The notes: generated by a model not told the origin, from the letters alone. A stretch of 64,000 nt of DNA from Gammaproteobacteria bacterium (GCA_002725995.1 PBRQ01000013.1:71854-135853), one strand, 5' to 3'; counted from the first letter of the stretch, positions 34,960 to 45,001 are shown. Numbers and translations: made by a program.

Positions 34960-37805
34960 CCTACCCTCTCCATCTCGACCCTGACACCACGATCACTCAT
35001 ATTGGGTTGCCCTATCAGAATTCTTGGTTGCAGGTGCGAGTAGCCGCCCACCATCTGAATCGGGTTAAAAGGCGCGGGCATAATACTTTGAAAGTGTTCA
35101 CGATCCTCAAACTGGTAGGGCTCCCAGGCGTGGTAGACTACCACCTGACCCGGCCTGATACTGGGTGATATCTTGATACGAGTTTTGAATTCACCCACGT
35201 CATTGCTGACCCGAACCCGGTCACCATCACTTATTCCCCTGGACCGTGCATCCTCGGCGCTGACCCACATGGTCGGCTCGCCCTGCTGCAATCCGAGCAT
35301 CATATCGTTGTCCCGCCAGATGGAATGAATGCTCCAGCGCGTGTGACCACCGGTAAGCTGCAGTGGGTAGTTACCACCTATGGCCGGATTGTCCTTATGG
35401 ACAGGCAATGCCTCACCCAGTTCAAAGAAGATTTTCTGATCGATGTAGAACTGCATTCTCCGCGTCAGGGTTGGCCAGGGCATTTTCTTCTCCGTATGCC
35501 AGGTGCATGCGGTGATGGTTTCGTCTGCTTTAATCTCAGTCGCCATGTCGGGAAAGCTCAGATCAGTGAATCGAGATTGCCCCTTCTGCTGGAGTTCTTC
35601 CCAACTGGTCTCCAGATTGGAGCAGGCTTTGATCACATTCTTGAGCAGTTCTTCGTCCCCATCTGCCTCGTAGGTGCGATTGAAGGAGAAATCTTCGTAC
35701 ACGCGATCGAGCTTTCTATCCTGCCCCGCCCTGTCCTTGAATTCAGTTTTATCACGTGCGATGGCTCGCTCCTGAATCTTCTCCATCAACAGGCAGTTGA
35801 TCGCCCAGTCAGTCTTGGAATCACCAAGCGGCTGGACAATCTGCTGCGTGATGTTCGTGAAGGGTGCTATGGGTGTAGAAAAAACCAGATCATTGGTCTC
35901 ATACCAGCCCGCCGCAGGCAGCACATAGTCGCTGTAGAGTGCTGTTGTAGACATTCGCCAGTCGATCGTTACCAGGAATGGCAGGCTATCCAGAAAACCC
36001 CGCTTCAGCAGATCACCGCGGACCCGGCGCAGGATGTTACCGCCGGACTCAACGAACACCTTGGGTGCCGGACCGGGGTGAACCTGCCAGCCCTTTTCGT
36101 AAGCCTCTTCAAGGTGCGCCGTGGCATCCCGTTTTAGGTATGGATCATATTGCTTGGCACTACCGGTCATGGGTGCCAGGCCGCCATGTTCATGAAAGAA
36201 AAGGGATGAAGCGGTCGATCCACCACCCATATAGCCCTTGCGCATCATATCAAACACCATGCGCTCAAAGGTTGTGCCGTCCGGGCCCGTCCTCTGCCAC
36301 AGCGGCGGCTCCTTGGGCATCACGGGAACCTTCTTGAATTCAGGGTCATCCGCATCTGCCCGAATTGCTGACATGGAACCATCAGGGGAGATCATCGGAA
36401 AGGCGTTGAGACCACTGCCCTTCTTTCCAAACTGGCCACATAGCACCATGATCAATAACTGCGCCCGCTCCATCTCCAGACCATGGTAGAACTTGGAGAA
36501 GTTTGATTGCGTCAGTACCGCCGCACTTTTTGCAGTCGCAATCTGGCGGGCCAGATTCCTGACAAGGGAAGGCCGTGTTCCAGTCGCCTTTTCGGTGATC
36601 TCAGGTGTGTAATCCTTCAGGTGCTCACGCAGCATCGCGAATACCGGTGTTACGGTGACCGACCCCGATGATGTCTCTACGCTGAACTCACCTTCCAGGG
36701 CCGGAACCAGATCCCCCAGCGCAAGGCTCTGCCGGGGGGCCGCCTGCAATGAGTCCGTAACCTGGTCCCAGATATAAAATACTTCCTCATCACCCTTGGG
36801 CTCAATATCGCTGGCTCTCAAGAACCTTTTGTTGTCAGTACGCACCAGTATTGGGAGATCCGACTGCTCACGAACAAACGCCTTATCGAAGATATCTTCT
36901 TCAATCACTACCTGTGCCATAGCCAGCCCAAATGCTGCATCGCTACCTACGTTGACGGGAATCCAGTCATCAGAATGAACAGCAGAGGCATTATGGTCAG
37001 GAGCAATTGTGACAATACGGGCACCGTTGTAGCGGGCTTCGGTAATATAGTGTGCATTGGGGATCTGGGTGTAGATCGGGTTACCGCCCCAGTTCAAAAT
37101 TAGGTCAGAATAAAAACTGTCATCACCGGAGCTATGAAAAAACATCTTGCCACAGGTAACATTGATTCCCGGATGGTGATCACCGACCTCGGCATCGATG
37201 TCAAACCCTGGCAGGTCCAGCAACTTTGACCGTCGACCTGCTGCCGTACCACCACCGCCCGAAGTGGCCCCACCGCCACCGTCAAAATAGATACTGGCTG
37301 GTCCATCAGTGTTCAGTGCGTCTATAAAGCGATCAGCAATTTCAGTCATGGCCTCGTCCCATGAGACACGCTTCCACTTGCCTTCACCTCGTTTGCCAAC
37401 CCGCTTCAGGGGGTATTTGAGACGGCCGGCATCATACATTCGGTCGCTGTAACAGGCACCCTTCTGGCAACCTCTTGGGTTTGCATCGGGTACATCGGGG
37501 CTTGTCTGATCGTAGGTAGCCGACTGTTCCTCACGCAGCACAATACCGTCCTTCACGTAGACATTGAATGTGCACCCCCGCTGGTACCAGCAGTTAACAT
37601 GATGAGTCGACTTAACCACCTTGTCCCATTGCCACTGATGCCGGTAAATATCCTCCCAGGAATCATAGTCTGGCATCTCCAGGGAAGCCGCTCCACTTTT
37701 ACCAGCTGCCAAGGTAGGTGCCACCCAGGTGAGGCGGCGCAGTGACAATGCCAGCGTGGAGGCATTGGTGTATTTAAGAAACTCGCGGCGAGATAGTTTT
37801 GACAT
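34956..37805 (-). CDS. Molybdopterin catalytic subunit, type II DMSO reductase family (EbdA/DdhA/S25dA-like)
   Basis: A 949-residue Mo-bisMGD enzyme with the Tat signal SRREFLKYTNAST. I chose ATG 37805, which has GGAG upstream. NVYVKDGIVLREEQSATYDQ, NPRGCQKGACYSDRMYDAGRLKYPLKRVG, WDEAMTEIADRF and LILNWGGNPIYTQIPNAHYITEARYNGA align well with ethylbenzene dehydrogenase alpha. The first cluster ligands read H-x3-C-x5-C, not the usual H-x3-C-x3-C, owing to two extra residues (WYQRG). DIDAEVGDHHPG holds a candidate Asp Mo ligand. Homologues hydroxylate hydrocarbon or sterol side-chain carbons with water, or reduce oxyanions. The neighbouring catabolic genes make an oxidative role more likely, but the substrate is unknown. 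Confidence 0.9.
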   Translation of the reverse strand: MSKLSRREFLKYTNASTLALSLRRLTWVAPTLAAGKSGAASLEMPDYDSWEDIYRHQWQWDKVVKSTHHVNCWYQRGCTFNVYVKDGIVLREEQSATYDQTSPDVPDANPRGCQKGACYSDRMYDAGRLKYPLKRVGKRGEGKWKRVSWDEAMTEIADRFIDALNTDGPASIYFDGGGGATSGGGGTAAGRRSKLLDLPGFDIDAEVGDHHPGINVTCGKMFFHSSGDDSFYSDLILNWGGNPIYTQIPNAHYITEARYNGARIVTIAPDHNASAVHSDDWIPVNVGSDAAFGLAMAQVVIEEDIFDKAFVREQSDLPILVRTDNKRFLRASDIEPKGDEEVFYIWDQVTDSLQAAPRQSLALGDLVPALEGEFSVETSSGSVTVTPVFAMLREHLKDYTPEITEKATGTRPSLVRNLARQIATAKSAAVLTQSNFSKFYHGLEMERAQLLIMVLCGQFGKKGSGLNAFPMISPDGSMSAIRADADDPEFKKVPVMPKEPPLWQRTGPDGTTFERMVFDMMRKGYMGGGSTASSLFFHEHGGLAPMTGSAKQYDPYLKRDATAHLEEAYEKGWQVHPGPAPKVFVESGGNILRRVRGDLLKRGFLDSLPFLVTIDWRMSTTALYSDYVLPAAGWYETNDLVFSTPIAPFTNITQQIVQPLGDSKTDWAINCLLMEKIQERAIARDKTEFKDRAGQDRKLDRVYEDFSFNRTYEADGDEELLKNVIKACSNLETSWEELQQKGQSRFTDLSFPDMATEIKADETITACTWHTEKKMPWPTLTRRMQFYIDQKIFFELGEALPVHKDNPAIGGNYPLQLTGGHTRWSIHSIWRDNDMMLGLQQGEPTMWVSAEDARSRGISDGDRVRVSNDVGEFKTRIKISPSIRPGQVVVYHAWEPYQFEDREHFQSIMPAPFNPIQMVGGYSHLQPRILIGQPNMSDRGVRVEMERVG

Positions 37806-37941
37806 GAACGTTTCTCCAGCACATTGGAACACTATGGTGACTGCAGCAGCGGACTACATTTTGAATTACTGTAACACGTAATAAAATTGCCATCTATGTC
37901 CTGTCCGCCCGCTATGGATACCACGTTGGCCACATTGCTGC

Positions 37942-39177
37942 TCAAATATCCTTATCACTTTCAGGGGAGGTATCGTTCAATCTGAGTTCCCGAACGTCGC
38001 GCACGAAAAAGAGGGCCGTCGTGGTGACAACAATCATTGCCGCACAGCTGAGCAGGGTCACCCGGTAACCCACCATCTCGTAGAGGTAACCAAAAAACAG
38101 GATACCGAGCGGCGCCAGGGCAAATGATCCAAGGAAGTCGTAGGCACTGACCCTGGAGAGCATTTCCGGCGCAACCCGAGTCTGCACGGTAGTCTGCCAG
38201 AGCACAATAAAGACCTGGCGTGCCACTCCGCTGACCAGTGCCCCGGCGACCAACCACCAGAGCCCGACAGGCCCTGCCAGCATCAGCGGTGGAATGGCGA
38301 AGAACAGGATCAAGAAGGCGCTGACGAGCATGGTGCGTTCAACGCGTATGCGCATGGCGACAATTCCGCCCAATAGTGTGCCTGCACCAAGTCCAGCGGA
38401 AATCAGTCCCCAGTCTACTGCTCCATTCATGTGGGAGCGCGTCACCGCAGGACCCAACAGGCCATTCACACTCTGTATGCTGGCGGCAACGAATGAAAAC
38501 TGAACCACCATGATCCAGAGCCAGCGGTGGGAGATGAAGGCCTGCCAGCCCTTACGGATATCCTCGAAAAAGCTGGCCGGGGGAAGCCTTTTTTGCTCTG
38601 CGGGTTTCAGGGTAATGTAGAGGATGCTAGCGATGGCAAAAGTCGCCGAATCAAGCGCCAGAGCTACACCGGGTCCCAGAGCCGCGACCAGCACACCGGC
38701 GAGGGCAGTACCGAGGACCAGTGAAGTGTTCCGTGCAATCCCGAGTAGACTGTTTGCATCCTGCAACTGATCATGACTGACAATCAGCGGTATGAGACCT
38801 GTCGTTGCAGGAAATGTAATGGCGATGACTACACCTCCCATCAGCGTCAGACCCGTAAGCAACGGTACGGTCGCAAACTCGGCGATAAACGCAACGGCTA
38901 TCAAGGCCTGAAACAGGGCGGCCCATGCACAGGCATAGATGATAAGCTGGCGCCGGGACGTACGGTCAGCCAGGGTGCCGCTGACCATCAGAATCAACAA
39001 TTGAGCGACTACCGGTGCGGCAATCACGATTGCCGAGGCGCTAGTTGAACCAGTCAGCTCGAGGACACCAAACGCCAGCGCAATGGGGGCCATTGCACTG
39101 CCGAATGTTGTGATAAGCGTTGCAAGAAAGAGGAGAAGGAAATTGCGTTCACGAAGAAGACTCATTCCAGTCAGCAT
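37942..39177 (-). CDS. MFS transporter (DUF894/enterobactin-exporter-like)
   Basis: A 411-residue transporter with about 12 hydrophobic helices. FLLLFLATLITTFGSAMAPIALAFGVLELTGS is the first-helix region of the MFS group often annotated as enterobactin exporter or DUF894. LADRTSRRQLI is the MFS loop 2-3 motif (G-x-L-A-D-R-x-x-R-R). Start ATG 39177, or Met5 as alternative. It lies between the molybdoenzyme pair and a DUF7064/7065-like gene on the same strand. The substrate is not predictable. Confidence 0.85.
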   Translation of the reverse strand: MLTGMSLLRERNFLLLFLATLITTFGSAMAPIALAFGVLELTGSTSASAIVIAAPVVAQLLILMVSGTLADRTSRRQLIIYACAWAALFQALIAVAFIAEFATVPLLTGLTLMGGVVIAITFPATTGLIPLIVSHDQLQDANSLLGIARNTSLVLGTALAGVLVAALGPGVALALDSATFAIASILYITLKPAEQKRLPPASFFEDIRKGWQAFISHRWLWIMVVQFSFVAASIQSVNGLLGPAVTRSHMNGAVDWGLISAGLGAGTLLGGIVAMRIRVERTMLVSAFLILFFAIPPLMLAGPVGLWWLVAGALVSGVARQVFIVLWQTTVQTRVAPEMLSRVSAYDFLGSFALAPLGILFFGYLYEMVGYRVTLLSCAAMIVVTTTALFFVRDVRELRLNDTSPESDKDI

Positions 39178-39274
39178 AATGCGAAGTTTACCTGGCCAGG
39201 CCCGTCACTGGCATTATATTTCCCGCGGCCTGCACCACGCACACCCCTGAGTTCTCTCGTTATCTGATCTCGCG

Positions 39275-40243
39275 CTATACGAGCCAGCGAGGCCAGGGAG
39301 GCCTGACCGAATATTCGCAAACACCGCAACCCTTTTCGCCAGTTTCTTCGACTTCGAAATCGAAAAACGGCTCGTAGCAATCCAGACGATTTTCAAGGTC
39401 GTTCTCACCCCGGTCCCATAGTTTCACCTGGCCATACTTGCGACCTGTTCGCACGTGAATGGTCTCACCATCGGGTAATTGCAGGGTATACCGGAAAGCC
39501 GCAGCATCCCTCTCGTTGTCAGACATAAGAACTTCGCAGGTTCCCCCCAGCATGGCCCTCGAGCCGTTGGCATCGGACATAAAGCCACCGAAGGGTGAGT
39601 CCGGCTGGTGACGACCGTAGACATTAATATGCTTATCCGCTAACTGGATGCTGGGCCAGAAGTGACCCGGTTCATTCTGCTGTGAATATTCCCAAGGCGG
39701 CTCATCTGCAAAACGAGTTGACCAGGAATGATCCCGGTGGGACCAGGAATCAAGTTGTCTGACATCACCTTTGTTTGGGCCACCGCGTATCTCGAAGGTT
39801 CCGGTGCAGTGCAGACCCTGCTCGAAGTGACCGCCGTAATAGTTGGCGTGGACCAGGGGATTGCCATTAATACTGTCGGCGTAGTCAAAGACTGGAAAGC
39901 GACCCTTGAAATTCAGATCGAAGCCAAATCTTGGGCCATCGAAGGTGATCCTGATTTCCTCCAGGGGTTTAACAACTTCGTAGGTCAGGAGGCCATCACT
40001 CCAGGGTCCCTTATCCGCATCTTTTGTCAGAGGATGTTTGTTCCCGTACTGCTGCTGGACGCCATCTATCACGTAGAGCGCTTCGAAACGCCCCCAACCT
40101 TTATTGGTCAAATGGAAGTGATTGATGCCGAAGATATTGGCCTCACTGTCCACAACACTCACCCAGAGTGTATCGCCGAACAGACCGGCGCTATGTTCAT
40201 CCGGCGCAGCATGCCGATATTCGTCTTCCGCTTTCACAACCAT
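39275..40243 (-). CDS. DUF7064/7065-like (AttH/CrtC-related) protein
   Basis: A soluble, beta-rich protein of 322 residues, with no signal peptide. LWVSVVDSEANIFGINHFHLTNKGWGRFEALYVIDG and DSWSHRDHSWSTRF are the recognisable segments. The second matches the conserved S-x-x-D-H-S-W motif of the tandem lipocalin-like AttH/CrtC (hydroxyneurosporene synthase-like) fold. Such proteins are common in bacteria that degrade steroids and terpenoids and may hydrate or isomerise hydrophobic substrates, but no activity is established for this group. It is in line with the MFS and molybdoenzyme genes. Confidence 0.7.
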   Translation of the reverse strand: MVVKAEDEYRHAAPDEHSAGLFGDTLWVSVVDSEANIFGINHFHLTNKGWGRFEALYVIDGVQQQYGNKHPLTKDADKGPWSDGLLTYEVVKPLEEIRITFDGPRFGFDLNFKGRFPVFDYADSINGNPLVHANYYGGHFEQGLHCTGTFEIRGGPNKGDVRQLDSWSHRDHSWSTRFADEPPWEYSQQNEPGHFWPSIQLADKHINVYGRHQPDSPFGGFMSDANGSRAMLGGTCEVLMSDNERDAAAFRYTLQLPDGETIHVRTGRKYGQVKLWDRGENDLENRLDCYEPFFDFEVEETGEKGCGVCEYSVRPPWPRWLV

Positions 40244-40338
40244 TTTAATTTTTCCTGCTTGATCAGATGCATCAATGTACCACTTTTATGATTACAGCAT
40301 CAAAATGGCCAGGCCGCCCAGCTCTGGCTGACAGGCAT

Positions 40339-40707
40339 TTATCTCTCGCTCAGTTGCACAAGCACGCCATTAGCCTCCGATGGATGCACAAAGGCGCCGC
40401 CAATCGTCCTTACCCCCTTAGCGTCCAACTCCGTTGCCGTTGCCTGTTGGTCATCGACCGTAAACGCCACCGTGTGAATGCCCTCGCCGCGTTTTGACAA
40501 GGGGCCTGCGAGGGGAGAATCATCCGCGGTCGGGGAAACCAGTTCCAGGAAGGTACCATCGGCAAAATGATAGAAGGCCTGGTCAGCACTCAAGTCATCA
40601 GAATGCTGCAGATCCGGCTCAAAGCCAATAATCTTGTTGTAACTCGCTATTGCTGCGCCAAGGTCTGACACCCTGACAACAACATGGTCTACACCTTTAA
40701 GTGCCAT
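40339..40707 (-). CDS. VOC family protein (glyoxalase/dioxygenase-like)
   Basis: A 122-residue vicinal-oxygen-chelate protein. GVDHVVVRVSDLGAAIASYNKIIGFEP is the first beta-alpha-beta unit with the metal-binding His, FLELVSP holds a metal Glu, and GIHTVAFTVDDQQATATELDAKGV is the second unit. ATG 40707 was chosen for its AGGAG site; the frame is open 17 codons upstream without support. It may be a lyase, isomerase or methylmalonyl-type epimerase. Confidence 0.85.
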   Translation of the reverse strand: MALKGVDHVVVRVSDLGAAIASYNKIIGFEPDLQHSDDLSADQAFYHFADGTFLELVSPTADDSPLAGPLSKRGEGIHTVAFTVDDQQATATELDAKGVRTIGGAFVHPSEANGVLVQLSER

Positions 40708-40868
40708 TTGACTATCTCCTGTTTGGGTACAAAATCTGCTTTGAAACCGGGTCAACATTATCCGGCTTCCTTTCGGCTCATATTACACTTACTGGGTGGC
40801 AAGGAGTGGGGGCCCGTCAGTCACCCTTTTCTAAATTGCTGTCGCTATCTTTATCGCTAGATCTGTGG

Positions 40869-41936
40869 CTATTGCTGCAAAGCGGGCATTACTTTTTCAG
40901 AAAAACCTGCAGCGGCTTCGAGTCCTTCATCGGATTTGGCAGTAAAGCTTGGCCCTGTAACTGAAACCTTACTGATGCCAAGTTTCTCCACCTCCTGCAA
41001 CCGTTCAATGCAATGCTCGACACCGCCTATAACCGCATAACCATCCATAAACTCATCGGTCATCACCTTTGACTGCTGACTACCCTCGCGGGCATGCATA
41101 TTCATATCGTAACTGTCGTGAATGGTTCGAAAAATTTCCCGCTGCTTTTCAGACACGGGGCCAGATACGGTTCCGTGCATAACGGAGAATCGAGCAAAAA
41201 GACTCGTCCCGGCACGCCCCAGGTCCCTTACCACATCAAGATTGTGATGACAGACGATGTTTATATAGGCACCAAATTTGAGTGATACCGGACCCTTTCC
41301 TGCTTTGCTCGCGGCTTCGATTGCGGTATTTATACCCCATTTTAGTCGTTCTGTATCTGCGCCGAGGGCAAACATGATGCGATCAGAATAGCGCGCGGCC
41401 ATACCAATCACCTTCTCTCCTGTTGCAGCAACTTCTACCGGCACCTTGTCAATTCCCGCTGGCCATTTAATTGAACTCGAGGAGGGTGCATCAGCCAGCC
41501 CAAGAATTTCGACAGGCGCTGCCTGCTGGTCCAGGGTCCCAGTATGCTCAAAGTTAACCTCATCACCACGCAGGTATGCCTGAAGACTAACCAGGTATTC
41601 CCCGAACCACTTGAGTTTTGCGGGGGAGCGACCCAGATGCGCAAGGGCACTGTCACCCCTGCCAATGCCAACGATCATTCGACCCTTGGATAATTTCTGT
41701 ACGGACATGGCGGATGTTGCTGTTTCGGCCGCAACGCGGGTAACCGGGTTCGTCACTGAAGTCTGCAATCCCAACCTTGTACTCCCCGTCGCAGCGAGGG
41801 CCAAAAAGACGTAGGGATCACCGGACAGGTCCTGAGAATCTACCGTCGTCAACCCATCCCAGCCGAGCCCCTCTGCAACGGCCGCCACGTCAGCGGCACG
41901 GGTTGGCGCCGAAGGATGGGAAGTCCAGAATTCCAC
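40869..41936 (-). CDS. Luciferase-like (LLM) flavin/F420-dependent oxidoreductase
   Basis: A TIM-barrel oxidoreductase of 355 residues. AAVAEGLGWDGLTTVDSQDLSGDPYVFLALAATGSTRLGLQTSVTNPVTR is the LLM start with the cofactor-contact Asp. LSKGRMIVGIGRGDSALAHLG follows, and the C-terminal GGVEHCIERLQEV is typical of the F420/MmcI-like subgroup. GTG 41936 is the start and overlaps the AKR stop by one base, so the two form a unit. Whether it uses FMN or F420 cannot be decided from sequence. Confidence 0.88.
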   Translation of the reverse strand: MEFWTSHPSAPTRAADVAAVAEGLGWDGLTTVDSQDLSGDPYVFLALAATGSTRLGLQTSVTNPVTRVAAETATSAMSVQKLSKGRMIVGIGRGDSALAHLGRSPAKLKWFGEYLVSLQAYLRGDEVNFEHTGTLDQQAAPVEILGLADAPSSSSIKWPAGIDKVPVEVAATGEKVIGMAARYSDRIMFALGADTERLKWGINTAIEAASKAGKGPVSLKFGAYINIVCHHNLDVVRDLGRAGTSLFARFSVMHGTVSGPVSEKQREIFRTIHDSYDMNMHAREGSQQSKVMTDEFMDGYAVIGGVEHCIERLQEVEKLGISKVSVTGPSFTAKSDEGLEAAAGFSEKVMPALQQ

Positions 41937-42943
41937 TAGCGATATCCCTCATCCACTGGGCGCCGAGACAAGGACCACCAGGCTGCCTCGCAGGCGGCTA
42001 CCGTTTCTTCATCAAGGACAAGGTCAAGGGCTGCAAGGTTTGCATCAAGCTGCTCAGGCTTTGAGGCACCGATAATGGCGGAGGTAATGCCAGCTTGTAC
42101 GAGCACCCAGGCGATCGATACCGACACTATATCCAACCCCTTTGACTCAACGACCCCCTTCAGGGCCTCGACCGCCTCAAACTGTGAGTCGTGCCAATAG
42201 CGTTCCTGATATCGATCCGCGGCCGTGCCAAGCGTAAACCGTGTCCCATCGACGGGAGCCTGTCCGGGTTTGTATTTGCCAGAGAGAAACCCGCCCGCAA
42301 GCGGGTTGTAACAGATGACACCAATGCCCTCATCAACACATAATGGCAGGAGTTCAGTTTCAATGTCCCTGTAAAGAAGGTTGTAACGTGGCTGGACAGA
42401 GACGTACCCGGCTACACCCAGCCGTTCCGCGGCTCGAAGCGCACCACCCAAACGCCAGGCAGGGTAGTTGGAACAACCTATGTAACGAACCTTGCCGGCA
42501 GTAACCAGATCTTCGAAGGCGCGCAGTGTCTCCTCGATAGGCGTATGTGGATCAAAACCATGGGACTGGTACAGGTCTATATAGTCTGTACCCAGTCGAG
42601 TCAGGCTCTTTTCAACCGACTCCATGATGTGTTGCCTGGACAGACCCCAGTTGTTCGGGCCTCGTCGAGTTGGTGCGAAACACTTTGTCGCGATTAGAAG
42701 CTGATCCCTGTTCCCCTTGTCTTTCATCCAACGGCCAATGATAGATTCGGTTTCACCCATGGTTTCCAGCGTGCCGCCAAGCGGATAGGCATCAGACGTA
42801 TCAAGGAATGTCAGATCCGCCTCGTAGGCCCTATCCAGGATAACCCGGGAAATGGACTCATCGACCTGAAGGCCAAAAGTCATCGTACCAAGACACAGTG
42901 CCGGGACCTCCAGCCCATGCTTGCCCATTCGTCGCTTTTCCAT
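41936..42943 (-). CDS. Aldo/keto reductase
   Basis: A 335-residue NADPH-dependent reductase. MGKHGLEVPALCLGTMTFG starts the barrel. LTFLDTSDAYPLG has the catalytic Asp and Tyr, ATKCFAPTR the Lys, and DLYQSHGFDP the His. SNYPAWRLGGA and IIGASKPEQLDANLAALD form the cofactor site. It resembles the YajO/Tas subfamily. ATG 42943 has GGGAGG six bases upstream; eight more codons upstream have no support. Coupled to the LLM gene downstream. Confidence 0.9.
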   Translation of the reverse strand: MEKRRMGKHGLEVPALCLGTMTFGLQVDESISRVILDRAYEADLTFLDTSDAYPLGGTLETMGETESIIGRWMKDKGNRDQLLIATKCFAPTRRGPNNWGLSRQHIMESVEKSLTRLGTDYIDLYQSHGFDPHTPIEETLRAFEDLVTAGKVRYIGCSNYPAWRLGGALRAAERLGVAGYVSVQPRYNLLYRDIETELLPLCVDEGIGVICYNPLAGGFLSGKYKPGQAPVDGTRFTLGTAADRYQERYWHDSQFEAVEALKGVVESKGLDIVSVSIAWVLVQAGITSAIIGASKPEQLDANLAALDLVLDEETVAACEAAWWSLSRRPVDEGYR

Positions 42944-43073
42944 CGCGTGCCTCCCCACTTTGGTCACTTACCCGGAGCATACACACCCATACCAGATACT
43001 TAAATCACCCTGCTGGCATGTGAGACAGAAAAACGTTTTACTGTTACGCAACTAAACAAAGAAGAGGTTTGCA

Positions 43074-43508
43074 TTGGCCGTATACAAGTGGCTGGTCATT
43101 GGTGCTGTTGTTTTTAGTGTATTGATCATTGGCACAGTCATCTACAACCTGCTAGTCGTCAACCGACAGGTTGCTGAAGAAGTCACGTCGAACCCTGACG
43201 GAGAACGCGCGGGAATCGTCACACTCCTGACATTGCCGGACGGAAAGCAAATACCAGTGAACTATCTGCAGGAAGAGGACAAGGTATTTCTCGGCGCAGA
43301 CGGACCCTGGTGGCGTGTATTTCGCAACGGCGGTGCGGATGTAACCTTACTGATTCGCGGCAGAAGCCTGAAGGGAAACGCAGTTGTCGTACTCGACGAT
43401 CCCGAGTACACACATGAAGTATTCGCACGACTCCGACCAAAGGCACCGGCGTGGCTGCCAGACTGGCTTAACGGAAAACTGATTGTCATCAGCCTCGAGT
43501 CTTCTTAA
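43074..43508 (+). CDS. Small membrane-anchored protein, DUF385/split-barrel-like
   Basis: A 144-residue protein starting at TTG 43074, with AGAGG six bases upstream. Residues 5-29 form one N-terminal membrane helix. The rest (TLLTLPDGKQIPVNYLQEEDKVFLGADGPWWRVFRNGGADVTLLIRGRS) resembles the split-barrel fold of deazaflavin-dependent nitroreductases (DUF385) or PPOX-like proteins, but is too short for certainty. It has no operon partner; the next gene is an MFS transporter 152 bases away. Confidence 0.6.
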   Translation: MAVYKWLVIGAVVFSVLIIGTVIYNLLVVNRQVAEEVTSNPDGERAGIVTLLTLPDGKQIPVNYLQEEDKVFLGADGPWWRVFRNGGADVTLLIRGRSLKGNAVVVLDDPEYTHEVFARLRPKAPAWLPDWLNGKLIVISLESS

Positions 43509-43660
43509 TACGAGCAACCTGATACGAGCGACCCTATACCCAGAACTGGAACTCACTTAGGTGCCGACCGGCAGGGTAAACCATCGAGATTCTCTCGAAG
43601 CCATAGTGTCGAGTGGCTGACATCTCCGGATGCTGAATAGATATACATGACATTATTACA

Positions 43661-44971
43661 ATGAAAAGAACCGCAATCGGAAGGTACCTGCTACTTCGGC
43701 GTGAAAAGTTGGACAAACTTTTTCGCCCCGGTGGCAAGGTCTTCTTTGGCTGGTGGATAGTTCTGGCCAGTGCCGGCCTCCAATGGCTTGTTGCCCTGAC
43801 GTGGCTGCAGTCTTTCGGTGCCTACGCCGTCCTGCTACAGGCTGATTTCGGATGGAGCATGTCTGTGCTGTCCATTGCGTTTGCCCTGTCACGATTGGAA
43901 ACAGGACTGCTGGGACCGATTCAGGGTTGGCTGGTTGATCGATACGGGCCGCGACGTATCCTTGTGACTGGCTTTCTGTTCCTTGGAGTCGGGTTCCTGG
44001 CTTTTTCACAAATACACTCGATCCCCAGCTATATCGTTGCCGTCATCCTCATTGCGCTGGGTTCAAGCCTTGGTGGTTTCCCAACGCTGATGGTAGCTAT
44101 CATCAGTTGGTTCAAGGTACATCGATCGAAGGCAATAGCCTGGTCTCAGATGGGTTACGGCGTTGGTGGCCTCTGCATACCACTCATCGTTTTCGGACTT
44201 GAAGAACAGGGATGGCGAACCGTCGCATTTCTATCTGCCATCGCCGTTGTGGCACTGGGCGTTCCTATGGTTTGGCTCATCCGCCGCCACCCGGAAGGAA
44301 TGGGAGAACATGCCGATGGCATTTCGCCACTAGAAGCCGATGATGTGGTGGATGAAAAAAGAACCATTGAACCGATACACCGTGACTTTACCTGGCGTCA
44401 GGCACTTCGAACACCCGCCTTCTGGCTATTGTCCATCGGACACGGACTATCGCTACTGGCGGTTTCCTCTATGATTGCCCACCTGATACCGCACCTGACA
44501 ACTAGCCTTGACTATTCCCTGGTCGAAGCAGGTTTCGCATTTTCCATCATGACCAGCATGCAGATGTTGGGTGTATTTCTAGGTGGTTTTCTCGGTGACT
44601 ATTTCAACAAACGAATCACTATTGGTTTCTGTATGATCGGGCACTTCATCGGACTGATAGCCTTGATCAACGCGACCAATTTCTATTGGATTGTGGTATT
44701 TGCCGTGTTCCATGGTTTTGGCTGGGGTATTCGCGCTCCTATTATCGTAGCCCTGCGCGCTGACTACTTCGGCTCCAAGTCTTTTGGAACCATCATTGGG
44801 ATCTCATCATTGATCGCCATGATAGGCATGACCACTGGCCCTCTCCTTTGTGGCATCCTGTTTGATATCTATGGAAACTACCGGCTAGCCTTTGGCATCA
44901 TTGCAATGGCAACACTGGCAGGGGCAGTGTGTCTGTGGGCGGCGACCCCGCCAAAGCCCGCTCGATCCTAG
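43661..44971 (+). CDS. MFS transporter (monocarboxylate/OFA-like)
   Basis: A 436-residue transporter with 12 predicted helices. GWWIVLASAGLQWLVALTWLQSFGAYAVLLQADFGWSMSVLSIAFALSR is the first-helix region of the monocarboxylate-porter/OFA type. GPIQGWLVDRYGPRRILVTGFLFLGVGFL is the loop 2-3 motif. A long central loop (about residues 210-240) is hydrophilic. Likely imports an organic acid or related small molecule. Confidence 0.87.
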   Translation: MKRTAIGRYLLLRREKLDKLFRPGGKVFFGWWIVLASAGLQWLVALTWLQSFGAYAVLLQADFGWSMSVLSIAFALSRLETGLLGPIQGWLVDRYGPRRILVTGFLFLGVGFLAFSQIHSIPSYIVAVILIALGSSLGGFPTLMVAIISWFKVHRSKAIAWSQMGYGVGGLCIPLIVFGLEEQGWRTVAFLSAIAVVALGVPMVWLIRRHPEGMGEHADGISPLEADDVVDEKRTIEPIHRDFTWRQALRTPAFWLLSIGHGLSLLAVSSMIAHLIPHLTTSLDYSLVEAGFAFSIMTSMQMLGVFLGGFLGDYFNKRITIGFCMIGHFIGLIALINATNFYWIVVFAVFHGFGWGIRAPIIVALRADYFGSKSFGTIIGISSLIAMIGMTTGPLLCGILFDIYGNYRLAFGIIAMATLAGAVCLWAATPPKPARS

Positions 44972-45001
44972 AAAGCGAAAAAGAGTAAGCTAGCCCGGAT
45001 T

